DNA of 64,000 nucleotides. Source: Marinomonas rhizomae. Its GTDB lineage: Bacteria > Pseudomonadota > Gammaproteobacteria > Pseudomonadales > Marinomonadaceae. The stretch is taken from assembly GCF_003315485.1 (NCBI RefSeq), contig NZ_QNSE01000002.1, forward strand, positions 248,001 to 312,000, written 5' to 3'. The notes beneath the pieces were generated by a model. The model searched no databases. It saw only the letters and a program-made list of their open reading frames with translations, and was not told the origin of the DNA. Numbering within the stretch: the first letter of the stretch is position 1; every line of letters starts with the position of its first letter. Of the stretch, positions 54,403 through 63,999 are shown piece after piece. Made by a program: the position numbers and the translations under genes.

Positions 54403-54532
54403 GAATCATCTTCCGTAACGAGAGCTGTATTTTTCGTTTAATAATGCATTCTAGCCGATTGATCAGAAAAAAGATCGTGTCTGAATTGTTTGGGGTTGGA
54501 GCGCTTCGATTAAGACGATAATAAGAAGAATG

Positions 54533-54566
54533 TAGGGAATATCTGCATTTCAGCTGATATTCCCTA
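54533..54566 (-). terminator. Hairpin after yicC
   Basis: TAGGGAATATC / GATATTCCCTA, an 11-bp perfect stem with a 12-base loop, just after the yicC stop on the minus strand. The following bases are T-rich but not a pure T-run, so it is a moderate terminator. Confidence 0.55.
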
Positions 54567-54573
54567 GGCATAA

Positions 54574-55440
54574 TTACTCGATGTTCTGTATCTGTTCTCT
54601 CATCTGTTCAATTAGAACTTTCAGTTCCACGGCGCTTTGGGTGGTTTCTACGACGATGGATTTCGATGAAAGGGTGTTGGCTTCGCGGTTAAGTTCTTGC
54701 ATTAGGAAGTCGAGTCGGCGGCCGATTGGGCCTTTTTGTTGTAGCTGGCGACGCACTTCTTTGGTGTGTGTAGCTAGGCGGTCTAGTTCTTCAGCCACGT
54801 CGGCTTTTTGTGCCAGTAGAACGATTTCAGCTTCGACTCGCATTGGGTCGAGATCGACTTTGGCTGCGTCGAGTTTGTCGAGTAGGTTTTGTTTTTGTGC
54901 CGCGATAATTTCTGGCAATTTGGCTTGTACTTCTACGACGATGGTATCGATGGCGTCTAGGCGTTGTTCGATGATGTCTTTTAGCTGTGCTCCTTCTCGT
55001 AGGCGTACTTGAATGAGCTCGTCGACCGATTGATTAAAGAGTTCGACGACGGCTTTTTTCATTACTTCGAAATCGCTGCCTTCCTCGCTGAGAATGCCTG
55101 GCCATTTTAGGATATCGAGTGGGTTGGCAGGATCCAGATCTTTAAACCAAGTGCCTAGTGTATTGATGGCGTTTGCCAAGGCTTGGGCGTTGTTTGGATT
55201 AATGGTTAAATTGGTGGCCGCTTTGTCTACGCCTTGGAAACGCAGTTGGCATTCTAGTTTGCCACGGTTTATTTTTTTGCGCAGCACGTCACGGAAAGCA
55301 AACTCAAGCTCGCGGAAGTTTTCTGGTAGACGAAAGTTAGGTTCTAGATAGCGCTGATTCACTGAGCGAACTTCCCAGCTAATTGTGCCCCAATCGAATA
55401 CGGCTTCTTGGCGCGAGAAGGCGGTCATGCTTGCTGTCAT
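54574..55440 (-). CDS. yicC: YicC family endoribonuclease
   Basis: Stress-related endoribonuclease family that acts on RNA in the cytoplasm. 288 residues with the conserved N-terminus 'SMTAFSRQEAVFDWGTISWE' and 'LEPNFRLPENFRELEFAFRD', and the C-terminal 'GRRLDFLMQELNREANTLSSK' (about 240-260). Divergent from rph, an arrangement frequent in proteobacteria (yicC next to rph or gmk). Confidence 0.92.
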   Translation of the reverse strand: MTASMTAFSRQEAVFDWGTISWEVRSVNQRYLEPNFRLPENFRELEFAFRDVLRKKINRGKLECQLRFQGVDKAATNLTINPNNAQALANAINTLGTWFKDLDPANPLDILKWPGILSEEGSDFEVMKKAVVELFNQSVDELIQVRLREGAQLKDIIEQRLDAIDTIVVEVQAKLPEIIAAQKQNLLDKLDAAKVDLDPMRVEAEIVLLAQKADVAEELDRLATHTKEVRRQLQQKGPIGRRLDFLMQELNREANTLSSKSIVVETTQSAVELKVLIEQMREQIQNIE

Positions 55441-55609
55441 CTTGAGTTCCTACGTAAAAAATCAAAAAATAAAGTCGACATTGTAGCCTAACGAGACGGG
55501 GTTCGACAGGTTTGCTAAATGTCATGTTTTCCGGCTGCTGGGGGCGCAATTTTATCTAAGATCATTATAATTATGCCTTTATCATGGTTAATAAACAGAG
55601 AGAGCAAGT

Positions 55610-56332
55610 ATGCGTCCAAGCGGAAGAGAAGCAGATCAATTACGTCCCCTGAAAATCACACGTAATTTTACTAAGCATGCAGAAGGCTCAGTGCTGATCG
55701 AATGTGGCGACACGAAAGTTATTTGTACTGCCACTGTGGTTCATGGCGTGCCGCGTTTTTTGAAAGGCAAGGGCCAGGGTTGGATTACAGCAGAATACGG
55801 TATGTTACCTCGCTCTACCCACAGCCGAGTGGATCGAGAAGCCGCACGCGGTAAGCAAACTGGTCGTACGGTTGAAATTCAGCGTTTAATTGGTCGCTCT
55901 TTGCGGGCGGCGGTGAATCTTAAAAAATTGGGTGAGAACACCATCACGATTGACTGTGACGTGATCCAAGCGGATGGCGGTACGCGTACCGCTTCTATTA
56001 CGGGTGGCTTTGTTGCGTTGGCGGATGCCATGCGTGTTTTAGTTGAGAACAAAAAGATCAAAGAAAATCCAATTACCTCGCAAATCGCAGCCATTTCTGT
56101 GGGCGTTTATAAAGGCGTGCCTGTGTTGGATTTGGATTACCCTGAAGACTCTAACGCCGAAACAGATATGAACGTTATTATGAACGATAAAGGCGGTTTC
56201 ATCGAAATTCAAGGTACTGCCGAAGGCGAAGCGTTCAGCGACGAACACATGATGGGCATGTTGGCTGTGGCTCGTAAAGGCATTGCTGAAATTATAGAAG
56301 CGCAGCGCGCGGCTCTGTTCGATAAAGAGTAG
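55610..56332 (+). CDS. rph: Ribonuclease PH
   Basis: Phosphate-dependent 3'-exoribonuclease that trims tRNA 3' ends. 240 residues, full length. '[20 protein letters not shown]' at the N-terminus, '[20 protein letters not shown]' (about 65-85), '[20 protein letters not shown]' (about 118-137) and '[20 protein letters not shown]' are all present. Complete and not truncated as in E. coli K-12. Followed by a UUCG terminator. Confidence 0.96.
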   Translation: MRPSGREADQLRPLKITRNFTKHAEGSVLIECGDTKVICTATVVHGVPRFLKGKGQGWITAEYGMLPRSTHSRVDREAARGKQTGRTVEIQRLIGRSLRAAVNLKKLGENTITIDCDVIQADGGTRTASITGGFVALADAMRVLVENKKIKENPITSQIAAISVGVYKGVPVLDLDYPEDSNAETDMNVIMNDKGGFIEIQGTAEGEAFSDEHMMGMLAVARKGIAEIIEAQRAALFDKE

Positions 56333-56371
56333 TCGACCAATAAAAGCCGAGGCTCTTGATGCCAATTTTCT

Positions 56372-56399
56372 AAAATCTAGCTTCGGCTAGATTTTTTTT
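56372..56399 (+). terminator. Rho-independent terminator of rph
   Basis: AAAATCTAGC / GCTAGATTTT stem with a TTCG tetraloop and eight T. Very strong. Confidence 0.9.
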
Positions 56400-56559
56400 G
56401 CCTGTTGTATGGATTGTAGTCAGTTTTTTGCAATGTAACGATTTGCAAAAATGCAACCTGGGTAATGTATAAAGCTTGAGTCACGTTGGTTTCTGCTTCA
56501 TATTTGGACAAGGATGGAATATCTAATCTTCTTTAGAATAGAGAGGAAAGTAGAGTGTC

Positions 56560-57354
56560 ATGAAAAGAGCCTGTCAGTTTTTAGTTGCTTGTATTTTGGG
56601 CTGTTTGTTAATGCCTGCTAGATCTCTTTTCGCAGAAGAAATTGTTTTACATACTGTGCATGTACCGCCTCACGTTATTGATGCTGCGTTACTTCCACCG
56701 CCCTCTGATTTTGCTAAAACGGAATCGGTTTATGGTTTTGATGTTGACATTCTAAGGGCCGCGTACGCGACGCAAGGCGTTTCTGTACGTATTGTTCTCA
56801 GTCCTTGGAAGCGGATTATGAGAGACGTCAAAGCAGGTTTGATCTTAGGGGCAGTGTCTTGTCGACGAATTCCTGTTCGAGAAGAGTTTGCTATATTTTC
56901 TGATCACCTTAGTGATTCTGTTAATGCTCTTGTTACTCGAAAATCCTTTCTTGAGAATGAGGTGACGACACTCGATACGCTTAAAAATTACAATGTGGCG
57001 GTTGTGAATGGTTGGTCTCAGGTTGGTATTCTAGAAAGCATTGGTCAGCCATATACTTCTGTATCTGGTTTGGATCAAGGAATTAACGTGGTGCTGCATC
57101 GTAATCAAGATGTTTTTATGACGGAACGAGACAGTGCTATTTTTGCCGCAAAGCGCATGCAGATTATTGATCAATTGAGCTTCTATGATGTGACCGAATT
57201 GGATCTAGATCATTATTCGGTTTGTTTTAGTAAGCGATACCCCGACGCTGAAAAATGGCGTGACGTATTAAATAAAGGATTAGAAGAATTGAATACGAAT
57301 GGCCAAAGAAAGGCATTACTCAAGAAGTACGATATCTCTTTTGTAATTCAGTAG
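56560..57354 (+). CDS. Periplasmic solute-binding protein, family 3, paired with c-di-GMP enzyme
   Basis: 264 residues with a signal peptide (about 1-25, cleavage near LFA) and the SBP family 3 fold ('YGFDVDILRAAYATQGVSVR', 'YNVAVVNGWSQVGILESIGQ', 'GQRKALLKKYDISFVI'). There is no adjacent ABC permease or ATPase. The next gene, 20 bases later, is a membrane PAS-GGDEF-EAL protein, so the binding protein probably presents a ligand to that receptor, as NspS does for MbaA in Vibrio. Ligand unknown. Confidence 0.8.
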   Translation: MKRACQFLVACILGCLLMPARSLFAEEIVLHTVHVPPHVIDAALLPPPSDFAKTESVYGFDVDILRAAYATQGVSVRIVLSPWKRIMRDVKAGLILGAVSCRRIPVREEFAIFSDHLSDSVNALVTRKSFLENEVTTLDTLKNYNVAVVNGWSQVGILESIGQPYTSVSGLDQGINVVLHRNQDVFMTERDSAIFAAKRMQIIDQLSFYDVTELDLDHYSVCFSKRYPDAEKWRDVLNKGLEELNTNGQRKALLKKYDISFVIQ

Positions 57355-57373
57355 CCAGATATAGCGAGGGATT

Positions 57374-59788
57374 ATGTTAGCTCTACGTAAGCGGCTGTCT
57401 TATACGCAAGCCAAATGGGCATTGGTGATTTTGTTAGTGCTGAGTTTGGCTATGAGTGCTTTTCAAATTTTTTTAGATTGGAAAGAAGAGCAAATAACTA
57501 TTCATAATCAGGTTATGTCGACGCTGTATATTGTGGAAAGCTCAGCAGTAGAAGCGGCTTATTATCTTGATGAAGAGTTAGCAAAAACGGTATTGACTGG
57601 GTTAATGCGCTCGACAAATTTTCATAAGACTAGGTTAGAAGATGATTTAGGGTACGAACTTGCCAGTATGTACCGTTCTTTGGCTTCTTTCCCGCTACGT
57701 TGGTTATCTGAAAACATTTTTAGAGGCTTGCCACCACAGTTCAAGTTAGTACTCAAACGTGATAACCAATTGGTTGTTGGTACGCTGATTGTGTCCATTG
57801 ATAATGCCGCGGTAACAAATGCCTTTGTTCATCGCAATATTCGTTTAATTGCTACTTCATTCATATCTGCATCCTTGCTTGGTATTGCAATGTTCATGTT
57901 GTTTTATTTCCAAGTGTCGCGACCCTTATCTCATGTTATTGCGCAATTAAATGTGCTTGAAAATGAAAGGGATGAGCCGACTCAACTAAAATTCAAGCAG
58001 TCATCACGAGAAGATGAGCTGGGCATCTTGTCTCGCACTATTACAGCGCTTTGGCATAAACGTAAAAAAGTAGAAAGCGAATTAGCAAAGAGTGAAGCCT
58101 ATTTTAAAGCGGTATTGCATCAGTCTAGCGAATGCATGTTACTGACGAACTTAAAAGGTCAAATAGTAGACTGTAATGGGCAGACTTGCCGTTTATTAGA
58201 GTACGATACACCCACATTATTAACGCTAACTATTCAAGATATAGATCCCGGGCAGGACCCGAGTTTGTTGAAGGGTTGGAGCAATTACTCCCAAGACGCC
58301 CCTAAAATATATGAGGCAAGTTACCATAAGAGCAACGGTGAGAGCTTTCCTGTGGAAGTATGTGGAAACATTATTACGTTAGATAATGAAACATATTTCC
58401 TCGCGTCTTTTCGAGATATTACACGACGTAAAAAAGACCAAGAGCAAGTGAGGTTTCTTGCCTACTATGATGCGTTAACAAACCTCCCCAATCGGCGTTT
58501 TTTAAATCAAAACCTGCAACAAGTGATCGCGAGCACGCGTGATAATGGTCAAATAGGGGGCTTGTTGTTTATTGATCTTGACCGGTTTAAAAATATTAAT
58601 GATTCGATGGGCCATCATATAGGTGATGCGCTTTTGGTGGAGGCTGCGAAGCGTATTGTTTCCTGTTTATCTGAATCGGATACGGCGGTAAGGATTGGTG
58701 GTGATGAGTTTGTCTTGCTGATTCCGTTATTAGGGAGCAACTTAGATGAAGCTCAAAATAAAGCCAGTTTTATCGCCGAGAGCTTGCTTTCTCAATTATC
58801 CCACGTGTTTCGATTAGAGCAAGCCGACCTTTTTATCTCGGCAAGTATAGGGGTGAGCTTGTTCCCTTTAGGTGATGCGGATGACGTGCAGATTATGCGT
58901 CAAGCTGATGCGGCCATGTATGAAGCTAAAGAAAGTGGCCGCAATGCATATCGTTTTTATCGACAGGAGATGCAGCAGCAAATTACCGAGCGGGCCTTGT
59001 TAGAAAAAGCGCTACACAGCGCGATTAGTAAGGATGAATTTTATTTAGTTTATCAGCCTCAAGTAAGTGAATATGGACAATTGATCGGTTTTGAAGCACT
59101 AATACGTTGGTTTAATGAAGAGCTTGGCTTGGTACCACCAAATCGTTTTATTCCGGTTGCTGAAGAAGTCGGTTTAATTGATGAGATCGGGAATTGGGTT
59201 TTAGAGAGTGTTTGCCATCAATTAAAAGAATGGCAAGACTTGGGCTTACCGCCGACATTTAAAGGCGTAGGGATAAACATCAGTCCGTATCAGTTTGCCA
59301 AGGAGTGCTTTGTTGAAACCGTTTACGGCGTGATAGAACGGACTCAAGTGGACCCAAGCCTACTTGATCTAGAAATTACCGAAGGCATGTTGGTAGAGAA
59401 TATCACCTCAGTTGCAGAGAAAATGTGGCGACTCAAAGAGCATAACATACGCTTTTCGATTGATGACTTCGGGACTGGATATTCTTCGTTGCGTTATTTA
59501 CAGCATTTTCCTATTACACAATTAAAGATTGACCAATCCTTTGTTCGAGATCTGACTAGCGATCCACAGAGTCATGTCATTATTAATACAATAGTGTCTA
59601 TGGCGGCGCACATGAAGCTGTCTGTGCTGGCTGAAGGTGTAGAGCATCAGGAAGAAAAAGAGATTCTAAACAACATAGGTTGTTTGAAATACCAAGGTTA
59701 TTACTTCGCTAAACCGGTCAACGTGGGTATGGCAACTCATTACCTTTCTAGTGCTATCACTTTTCCATTGCAGCCCCAAAAAGCTTAA
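57374..59788 (+). CDS. Membrane HAMP-PAS-GGDEF-EAL protein
   Basis: 804 residues. Membrane helices at about 17-35 and 158-180 bound a ~120-residue periplasmic region. HAMP (about 180-232), PAS (about 240-355), GGDEF (about 358-525; motif GGDEF 442-446, no R-x-x-D inhibition site before it) and EAL (about 540-790; EALIRW 574-579, 'LEITEGM', 'DDFGTGYSSL', 'LAEGVEH') follow. Both enzymatic motifs look intact, so it can make or break c-di-GMP, perhaps according to the ligand state of the upstream binding protein. Both genes are probably one operon. Confidence 0.9.
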   Translation: MLALRKRLSYTQAKWALVILLVLSLAMSAFQIFLDWKEEQITIHNQVMSTLYIVESSAVEAAYYLDEELAKTVLTGLMRSTNFHKTRLEDDLGYELASMYRSLASFPLRWLSENIFRGLPPQFKLVLKRDNQLVVGTLIVSIDNAAVTNAFVHRNIRLIATSFISASLLGIAMFMLFYFQVSRPLSHVIAQLNVLENERDEPTQLKFKQSSREDELGILSRTITALWHKRKKVESELAKSEAYFKAVLHQSSECMLLTNLKGQIVDCNGQTCRLLEYDTPTLLTLTIQDIDPGQDPSLLKGWSNYSQDAPKIYEASYHKSNGESFPVEVCGNIITLDNETYFLASFRDITRRKKDQEQVRFLAYYDALTNLPNRRFLNQNLQQVIASTRDNGQIGGLLFIDLDRFKNINDSMGHHIGDALLVEAAKRIVSCLSESDTAVRIGGDEFVLLIPLLGSNLDEAQNKASFIAESLLSQLSHVFRLEQADLFISASIGVSLFPLGDADDVQIMRQADAAMYEAKESGRNAYRFYRQEMQQQITERALLEKALHSAISKDEFYLVYQPQVSEYGQLIGFEALIRWFNEELGLVPPNRFIPVAEEVGLIDEIGNWVLESVCHQLKEWQDLGLPPTFKGVGINISPYQFAKECFVETVYGVIERTQVDPSLLDLEITEGMLVENITSVAEKMWRLKEHNIRFSIDDFGTGYSSLRYLQHFPITQLKIDQSFVRDLTSDPQSHVIINTIVSMAAHMKLSVLAEGVEHQEEKEILNNIGCLKYQGYYFAKPVNVGMATHYLSSAITFPLQPQKA

Positions 59789-59893
59789 TCGCAGCAATGG
59801 CGTTAAATGTTAGTCATTGTGCGCGTTTTTGCGCCTTACAAGTTTCCTTGACTCTGCGATTATTTATTCACAATAAAAATAAGGAGAAGCAAG

Positions 59894-60412
59894 GTGAAGA
59901 AACTGATTGGTGTTGGAGTTGTGGCTGCCATTGCGTTTAGTACTAGTGCGTATGCATCGAATGATGTTTTGGCTGGGAAGTGGGTTTTACAGGACGCAGG
60001 TAGCACTCAGGCAACGTTGGACGAAGCGGTTGAAAACGTGGCACAAGAGATGAACTTTTTTATTCGGGCTTTGGCACGCCCTGTGTTGAAAAAGCAAACA
60101 CAGATCTGCCAGCAATGGTCATTGGGTTGGCAAACGTCGCAGTTTCAGTTCCAGTGTGACGAGGCTGAAGCCGATACCATACCGCTTACAGCTAATGGTG
60201 AAGTGATCAAGAAAGACGAAGAAGGCATCGAAATCTCTGGCACCTATCAGCAAACGAATGATGCTGTGGTTGTTGTGCTTGAATCGGAGCGAGGAAAACG
60301 CACCAACACTTGGAAGCAAGTTGGGGAGAATGAGTTACTCTTCACCGTTAAGTTAGAATCTGAAAAACTACCGACACCTTTAACTTGGTCGTTAAACTAT
60401 AAAAAGCAGTAA
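59894..60412 (+). CDS. Exported hypothetical protein
   Basis: 172 residues with a typical signal peptide (MKKLIGVGVVAAIAFSTSAYA, cleavage after about 21). The mature part contains beta-rich segments ('NDVLAGKWVLQDAG', 'GIEISGTYQQTNDAVVVVLE') and two cysteines at about 72 and 87. No family recognised. An AAGGAG ribosome site precedes the GTG/ATG start. It probably resides in the periplasm and ends at a strong terminator. Confidence 0.65.
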   Translation: MKKLIGVGVVAAIAFSTSAYASNDVLAGKWVLQDAGSTQATLDEAVENVAQEMNFFIRALARPVLKKQTQICQQWSLGWQTSQFQFQCDEAEADTIPLTANGEVIKKDEEGIEISGTYQQTNDAVVVVLESERGKRTNTWKQVGENELLFTVKLESEKLPTPLTWSLNYKKQ

Positions 60413-60444
60413 TACTTCTCGCTGTTTTATATCAGCTATCAAAC

Positions 60445-60481
60445 AAAAAAGCGCCAGCAGCATGTCTACTGGCGCTTTTTT
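60445..60481. terminator. Bidirectional terminator between the exported protein and 5'-nucleotidase genes
   Basis: GCGCCAG / CTGGCGC stem with an 11-base loop, preceded by six A and followed by six T, so it acts on both strands for the convergent genes. Confidence 0.88.
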
Positions 60482-60512
60482 ATTCGTTATCTTATCTCAT
60501 AGATGGTGTGAT

Positions 60513-62120
60513 TTAACGCTTAACCGCACCTGTTGGAGCGAACCTTGCGCCATCAAGTGGTGAATTCATTTGAATATATTCCACTAGAACATCAGCATCT
60601 ACATAACCAGAGTTAACGTAGTTTGGATGATCAACGATTTTAGGGTAACCATCACCGCCTGAAGCAGAGTAGTTGTTCATCGCAATGCGGTAAGTTTTTC
60701 CAGCGTCTAAGGCGTTACCGTTCACCATGATGTCAGTCGCTTGGCCATCTTTTAGTGTTAAAGACACGCCACTGAATTGAGCAAATGCTCCAGTACCAGC
60801 TTGTTTCGCTGCGGCTGTAGAAAGGTAATCCGTTAGCTCATCGGCCGTGAAGTCAACATAAGACACCATGTTGCCAAAAGGCTGAACTTTCAACACGCTT
60901 TTATAGGTTACAACGCCTTTTTCTAAGTTGTCACGGATACCACCGGAGTTCATGACACCAATATCCGCATTAACTTTTTGTTTCATTGCGAGAGCAATCA
61001 AGTTGCCTAAGTTGGTTTCTTGGTTACGCACAACACTACGATCGCCAATGAAGTCTGCTTCTGAGAAACCAATTTCAATATTAAGCTCTTTCTGACCTTT
61101 TTCTTGGAATGGCGTTAGCATTTCAAGCATGGTTGGATCTTGTGCGATTTCTTCTTCAATGAAAACACGCTCAGATTTGCCATCGGCTGTTTTGATCTTT
61201 TTCTTTAAGTTAACGGGAATCAGTTTGTATTCAGACCAAACGATCGCGCCATTTTTGTAGACAAAATCAAGACGTCCAACGTATTTACCCCACTCATGTG
61301 CCTGTAGGATCAGCGTGCCGTTTTGCTCGTCAGGTTGGAAAAGAGGGTTCTGTGAGTGGCCACCAACAATAACGTCGATACCGGGAACCGTGCGGGCTAG
61401 TGTTACATCGCCAGGAGCATTGCCACCGTAGTTACCATCTTGGTAGTGCCCCATGTGAGTAACGGCAACGACTAAGTCGGCTTTTTTACGCAGCTCAGGA
61501 ATCAGTTTTTTAGCGACAGTAATAGGTGACTCGATCTTGATGCCATCTAGAAACTCGGGATTTCCTAGTTTGGCTGTATCATCAGTAGTGAAACCCACAA
61601 CCGCAATTTTCAGATCATCTACTTGGAAGATTTTGTAAGCATCAAACAAGGGTTTACCCGTTTTTGCATCTAAAATGTTCGCAGAAAGGAAAGGAAAGCC
61701 AGCCCATTCTTGTTGTTTCTTCAGGACAGAAAGAGGGTTGTCGAATTCATGATTACCCAACGCCATGGCATCGTACTTGAGCATTTTCATGCCACGGAAG
61801 TCTGGTTCGGCATCTTGCAAGTCAGATTCTGGTACGCCCGTATTGATATCACCACCGGACAGTAATAGGGAATTACCATCGTCTAGTGCGACTTCTTCTC
61901 GAATGTTGTCGATTAGAGTCTTACGAGCGGCCATGCCATATTCGCCTTTACTGTTTTGCCAGAAGCGACCGTGGTGGTCATTAGTGTGCAAAATAGTGAC
62001 GCGATATTCTTTGTCTTCTTGCCAATCTGGTTTTTGCGGCCCCATCATAGAACACGCTGTCACAGATAACGCGACACCAGTAATGGCCAGTTGCGTGATA
62101 AAACGCTTGGTAAACTTCAT
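60513..62120 (-). CDS. 5'-nucleotidase/UshA-type metallophosphoesterase lipoprotein
   Basis: 535 residues. Lipoprotein signal peptide with lipobox around VTAC (Cys23). The catalytic domain has the two-metal motifs 'ILHTNDHHGRF' (about 44-54), 'GGDINTG' (about 89-95), 'GNHEFDN' (about 121-127), 'VTHMGHYQDG' and 'GGHSQNPLF' (about 255-263); a 5_nucleotid_C domain follows, with 'NSGGIRDNLEKG' and 'GDGYPKI'. It should hydrolyse extracellular nucleotides and release phosphate for uptake by the Pst system in this window. Substrate (AMP, UDP-sugars) cannot be fixed from sequence. Confidence 0.9.
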   Translation of the reverse strand: MKFTKRFITQLAITGVALSVTACSMMGPQKPDWQEDKEYRVTILHTNDHHGRFWQNSKGEYGMAARKTLIDNIREEVALDDGNSLLLSGGDINTGVPESDLQDAEPDFRGMKMLKYDAMALGNHEFDNPLSVLKKQQEWAGFPFLSANILDAKTGKPLFDAYKIFQVDDLKIAVVGFTTDDTAKLGNPEFLDGIKIESPITVAKKLIPELRKKADLVVAVTHMGHYQDGNYGGNAPGDVTLARTVPGIDVIVGGHSQNPLFQPDEQNGTLILQAHEWGKYVGRLDFVYKNGAIVWSEYKLIPVNLKKKIKTADGKSERVFIEEEIAQDPTMLEMLTPFQEKGQKELNIEIGFSEADFIGDRSVVRNQETNLGNLIALAMKQKVNADIGVMNSGGIRDNLEKGVVTYKSVLKVQPFGNMVSYVDFTADELTDYLSTAAAKQAGTGAFAQFSGVSLTLKDGQATDIMVNGNALDAGKTYRIAMNNYSASGGDGYPKIVDHPNYVNSGYVDADVLVEYIQMNSPLDGARFAPTGAVKR

Positions 62121-62293
62121 GGTTTGATTCCTTTACATGATATTAGTCGGCAGTTCTTCGATTCGAGATAATCAAATACCACTATGGAGTTGCTTTTTTG
62201 ATTACGGTTCTCAAAATGTATCTCATATTTGTGACAAGTTCGAGAGACTGTGCAGTAATTTTGACCATTTGTGCAAAAACCTGACGTTTTTCA

Positions 62294-62337
62294 CAAAAAA
62301 AAGCCTGCCACAGAGATGTGCGCTCTGTGACAGGCTT
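62294..62337 (-). terminator. Terminator of the sugar ABC operon
   Basis: 15-bp stem (AAGCCTGCCACAGAG / CTCTGTGACAGGCTT) with one mismatch and a 7-base loop, followed on the minus strand by a run of eight T. It lies 36 bases beyond the stop of the ABC ATPase gene. Confidence 0.88.
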
Positions 62338-62372
62338 GCTTAATGGTGTTTAACCCATGGCGGAGTGAGCGA

Positions 62373-63482
62373 TTAAATATCGATACGTTCACCTGATTCA
62401 TTATCAAACGCGACCGCTTTGGACGTATCAAACATCATCTTGATGATGGATCCTGCTTCAGCTGGGTACATTGGATTAGAGCGACAGTTGATTTCTGCAT
62501 CGTTAACACGAGTCAGAATCATGGTGTCGGCACCCATTGGCTCAGTTACTTCGACTTCGATATCTGTCGTTGTCACAAAAGGCTGACCTTCTTTATGCGG
62601 CTGTGGTTCTGTGATCATTTCAGGGCGCAAGCCAAGTAGAATGGTTTTACCTATGTAGTCTTTTAGTGTTTCTGATTTCGGGAATGGCAAAGCAACGGTG
62701 CTGCTGGTGGCCAGTTCCAACATTGGTGTGCCTTCTTTTTCGATCACGTTTGCAGGAATAAAGTTCATCGCAGGTGAACCCATGAAGCCCGCGACGAATA
62801 GGTTCGCTGGGTTATCGTAAATTTCTTGTGGTGTACCAAGTTGTTGTACTTCGCCATCTTTCATCACAGCGATACGATCCGCTAGCGTCATGGCTTCGAT
62901 TTGATCGTGTGTTACATAAACAATGGTTGTGCCCAGTTTTTTATGCAGCTTCTTGATCTCTGTACGCATCTCTACGCGCAACTTAGCGTCTAGGTTAGAC
63001 AGTGGTTCATCAAACAAGTAAAGCTGAGGACGACGAGCTAAGGCGCGCCCCATGGCAACACGTTGACGCTGACCACCAGACAATTGCGCGGGTTTACGGT
63101 CCAGTAAATGACTTATTTGCAATAGCTCAGCGACACGCTGAACTTCCACGTCACGCTCTGTTTTGGGTACTTTGCGCATTTCCAAGCCGAAAGAGATGTT
63201 TTGTTCTACGGTCATGTTTGGATACAGGGCGTAAGACTGGAACACCATTGCGATATCACGATCTTTTGGGCTAGTGTAAGTCACATCTTTGTCAGCGATG
63301 AGAATGCGACCTTCCGATACATCCTCAAGTCCAGCAATCGAGTTCATTAGAGTGGATTTACCACAGCCAGATGGGCCAACTAAAATCAGAAACTCACCCG
63401 CTTTGATGGAAATGTTGATGCCTTTTAAAATCTCAGTCTCGCCGTAGCGTTTTTTCACATTATCAATGACTAGGTTTGCCAT
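62373..63482 (-). CDS. Sugar ABC transporter ATP-binding protein (MalK/UgpC type)
   Basis: Cytoplasmic ATPase of a CUT1-type carbohydrate importer. 369 residues: Walker [10 protein letters not shown] (about 37-45), Q-loop 'MVFQSYALYPNMTVEQNISFG', signature LSGGQRQRVAMGRAL, Walker B 'LYLFDEPLSNLDAKLRVEMR', and a C-terminal MOBP-like regulatory domain ('LGLRPEMITEPQ', about 285-296). The partial permease downstream on the window side (63583-63999) belongs to the same operon; the order permease then ATPase is usual. Substrate (maltose, glucose, glycerol-3-phosphate) cannot be told. Confidence 0.93.
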   Translation of the reverse strand: MANLVIDNVKKRYGETEILKGINISIKAGEFLILVGPSGCGKSTLMNSIAGLEDVSEGRILIADKDVTYTSPKDRDIAMVFQSYALYPNMTVEQNISFGLEMRKVPKTERDVEVQRVAELLQISHLLDRKPAQLSGGQRQRVAMGRALARRPQLYLFDEPLSNLDAKLRVEMRTEIKKLHKKLGTTIVYVTHDQIEAMTLADRIAVMKDGEVQQLGTPQEIYDNPANLFVAGFMGSPAMNFIPANVIEKEGTPMLELATSSTVALPFPKSETLKDYIGKTILLGLRPEMITEPQPHKEGQPFVTTTDIEVEVTEPMGADTMILTRVNDAEINCRSNPMYPAEAGSIIKMMFDTSKAVAFDNESGERIDI

Positions 63483-63582
63483 GTTATTACTCCGAATTTT
63501 TCAGATCACTCGTGCTGTGTTAGTTAGAAAGGCACGAGTGCATTTTGTCTTTATTGTTCGCTAGTTTGCTTAGCGGCGTTAA

Positions 63583-63999
63583 TTAGCCTTTTACTGCGCC
63601 AGCCGTTAAGCCACGAACGAAGTATTTTCCTGCAAACACGTAAACGGCCAGTGTTGGTAAGGCTGCGATAATGGCGGCGGCCATATCGACGTTGTATTCT
63701 TTACCGCCAAAGCTGGTGTTGACCAAGTTGTTTAAGGCAACCGTGACTGGCTGAGTATCAAAACCAGAGAAAGCCACACCAAATAAGAAGTCGTTCCAAA
63801 TCTGTGTAAACTGCCAAATGACGGTTACCACTATGATGGGGGTAGAAACTGGCAAAATGATGCGGTAGAAAATAGTAAAGAAGCCTGCACCATCTAGGCG
63901 AGCCGCTTTGACCAATTCACTAGGAATAGACTGATAAAAGTTACGGAAGAACAAGGTTGTAAAAGCCACGCCGTAAACCACATGAACGAAGACTAACCC
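63583..63999 (-). CDS. Sugar ABC transporter permease (MalG type), C-terminal part
   Basis: The frame runs off the right edge; only the last ~139 residues are present. The coupling loop 'ELVKAARLDGAGFFTIFYRI' and 'ILPVSTPIIVVTVIWQFTQI' is typical of CUT1 inner-membrane permeases, close to GtsC/MalG. A GTG at 63981 opens a shorter frame but the preceding codons continue the membrane segment (GLVFVHVV), so the real start is outside. It is followed by the ATPase gene after a 100-base gap. Confidence 0.9.
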   Translation of the reverse strand, partial: GLVFVHVVYGVAFTTLFFRNFYQSIPSELVKAARLDGAGFFTIFYRIILPVSTPIIVVTVIWQFTQIWNDFLFGVAFSGFDTQPVTVALNNLVNTSFGGKEYNVDMAAAIIAALPTLAVYVFAGKYFVRGLTAGAVKG

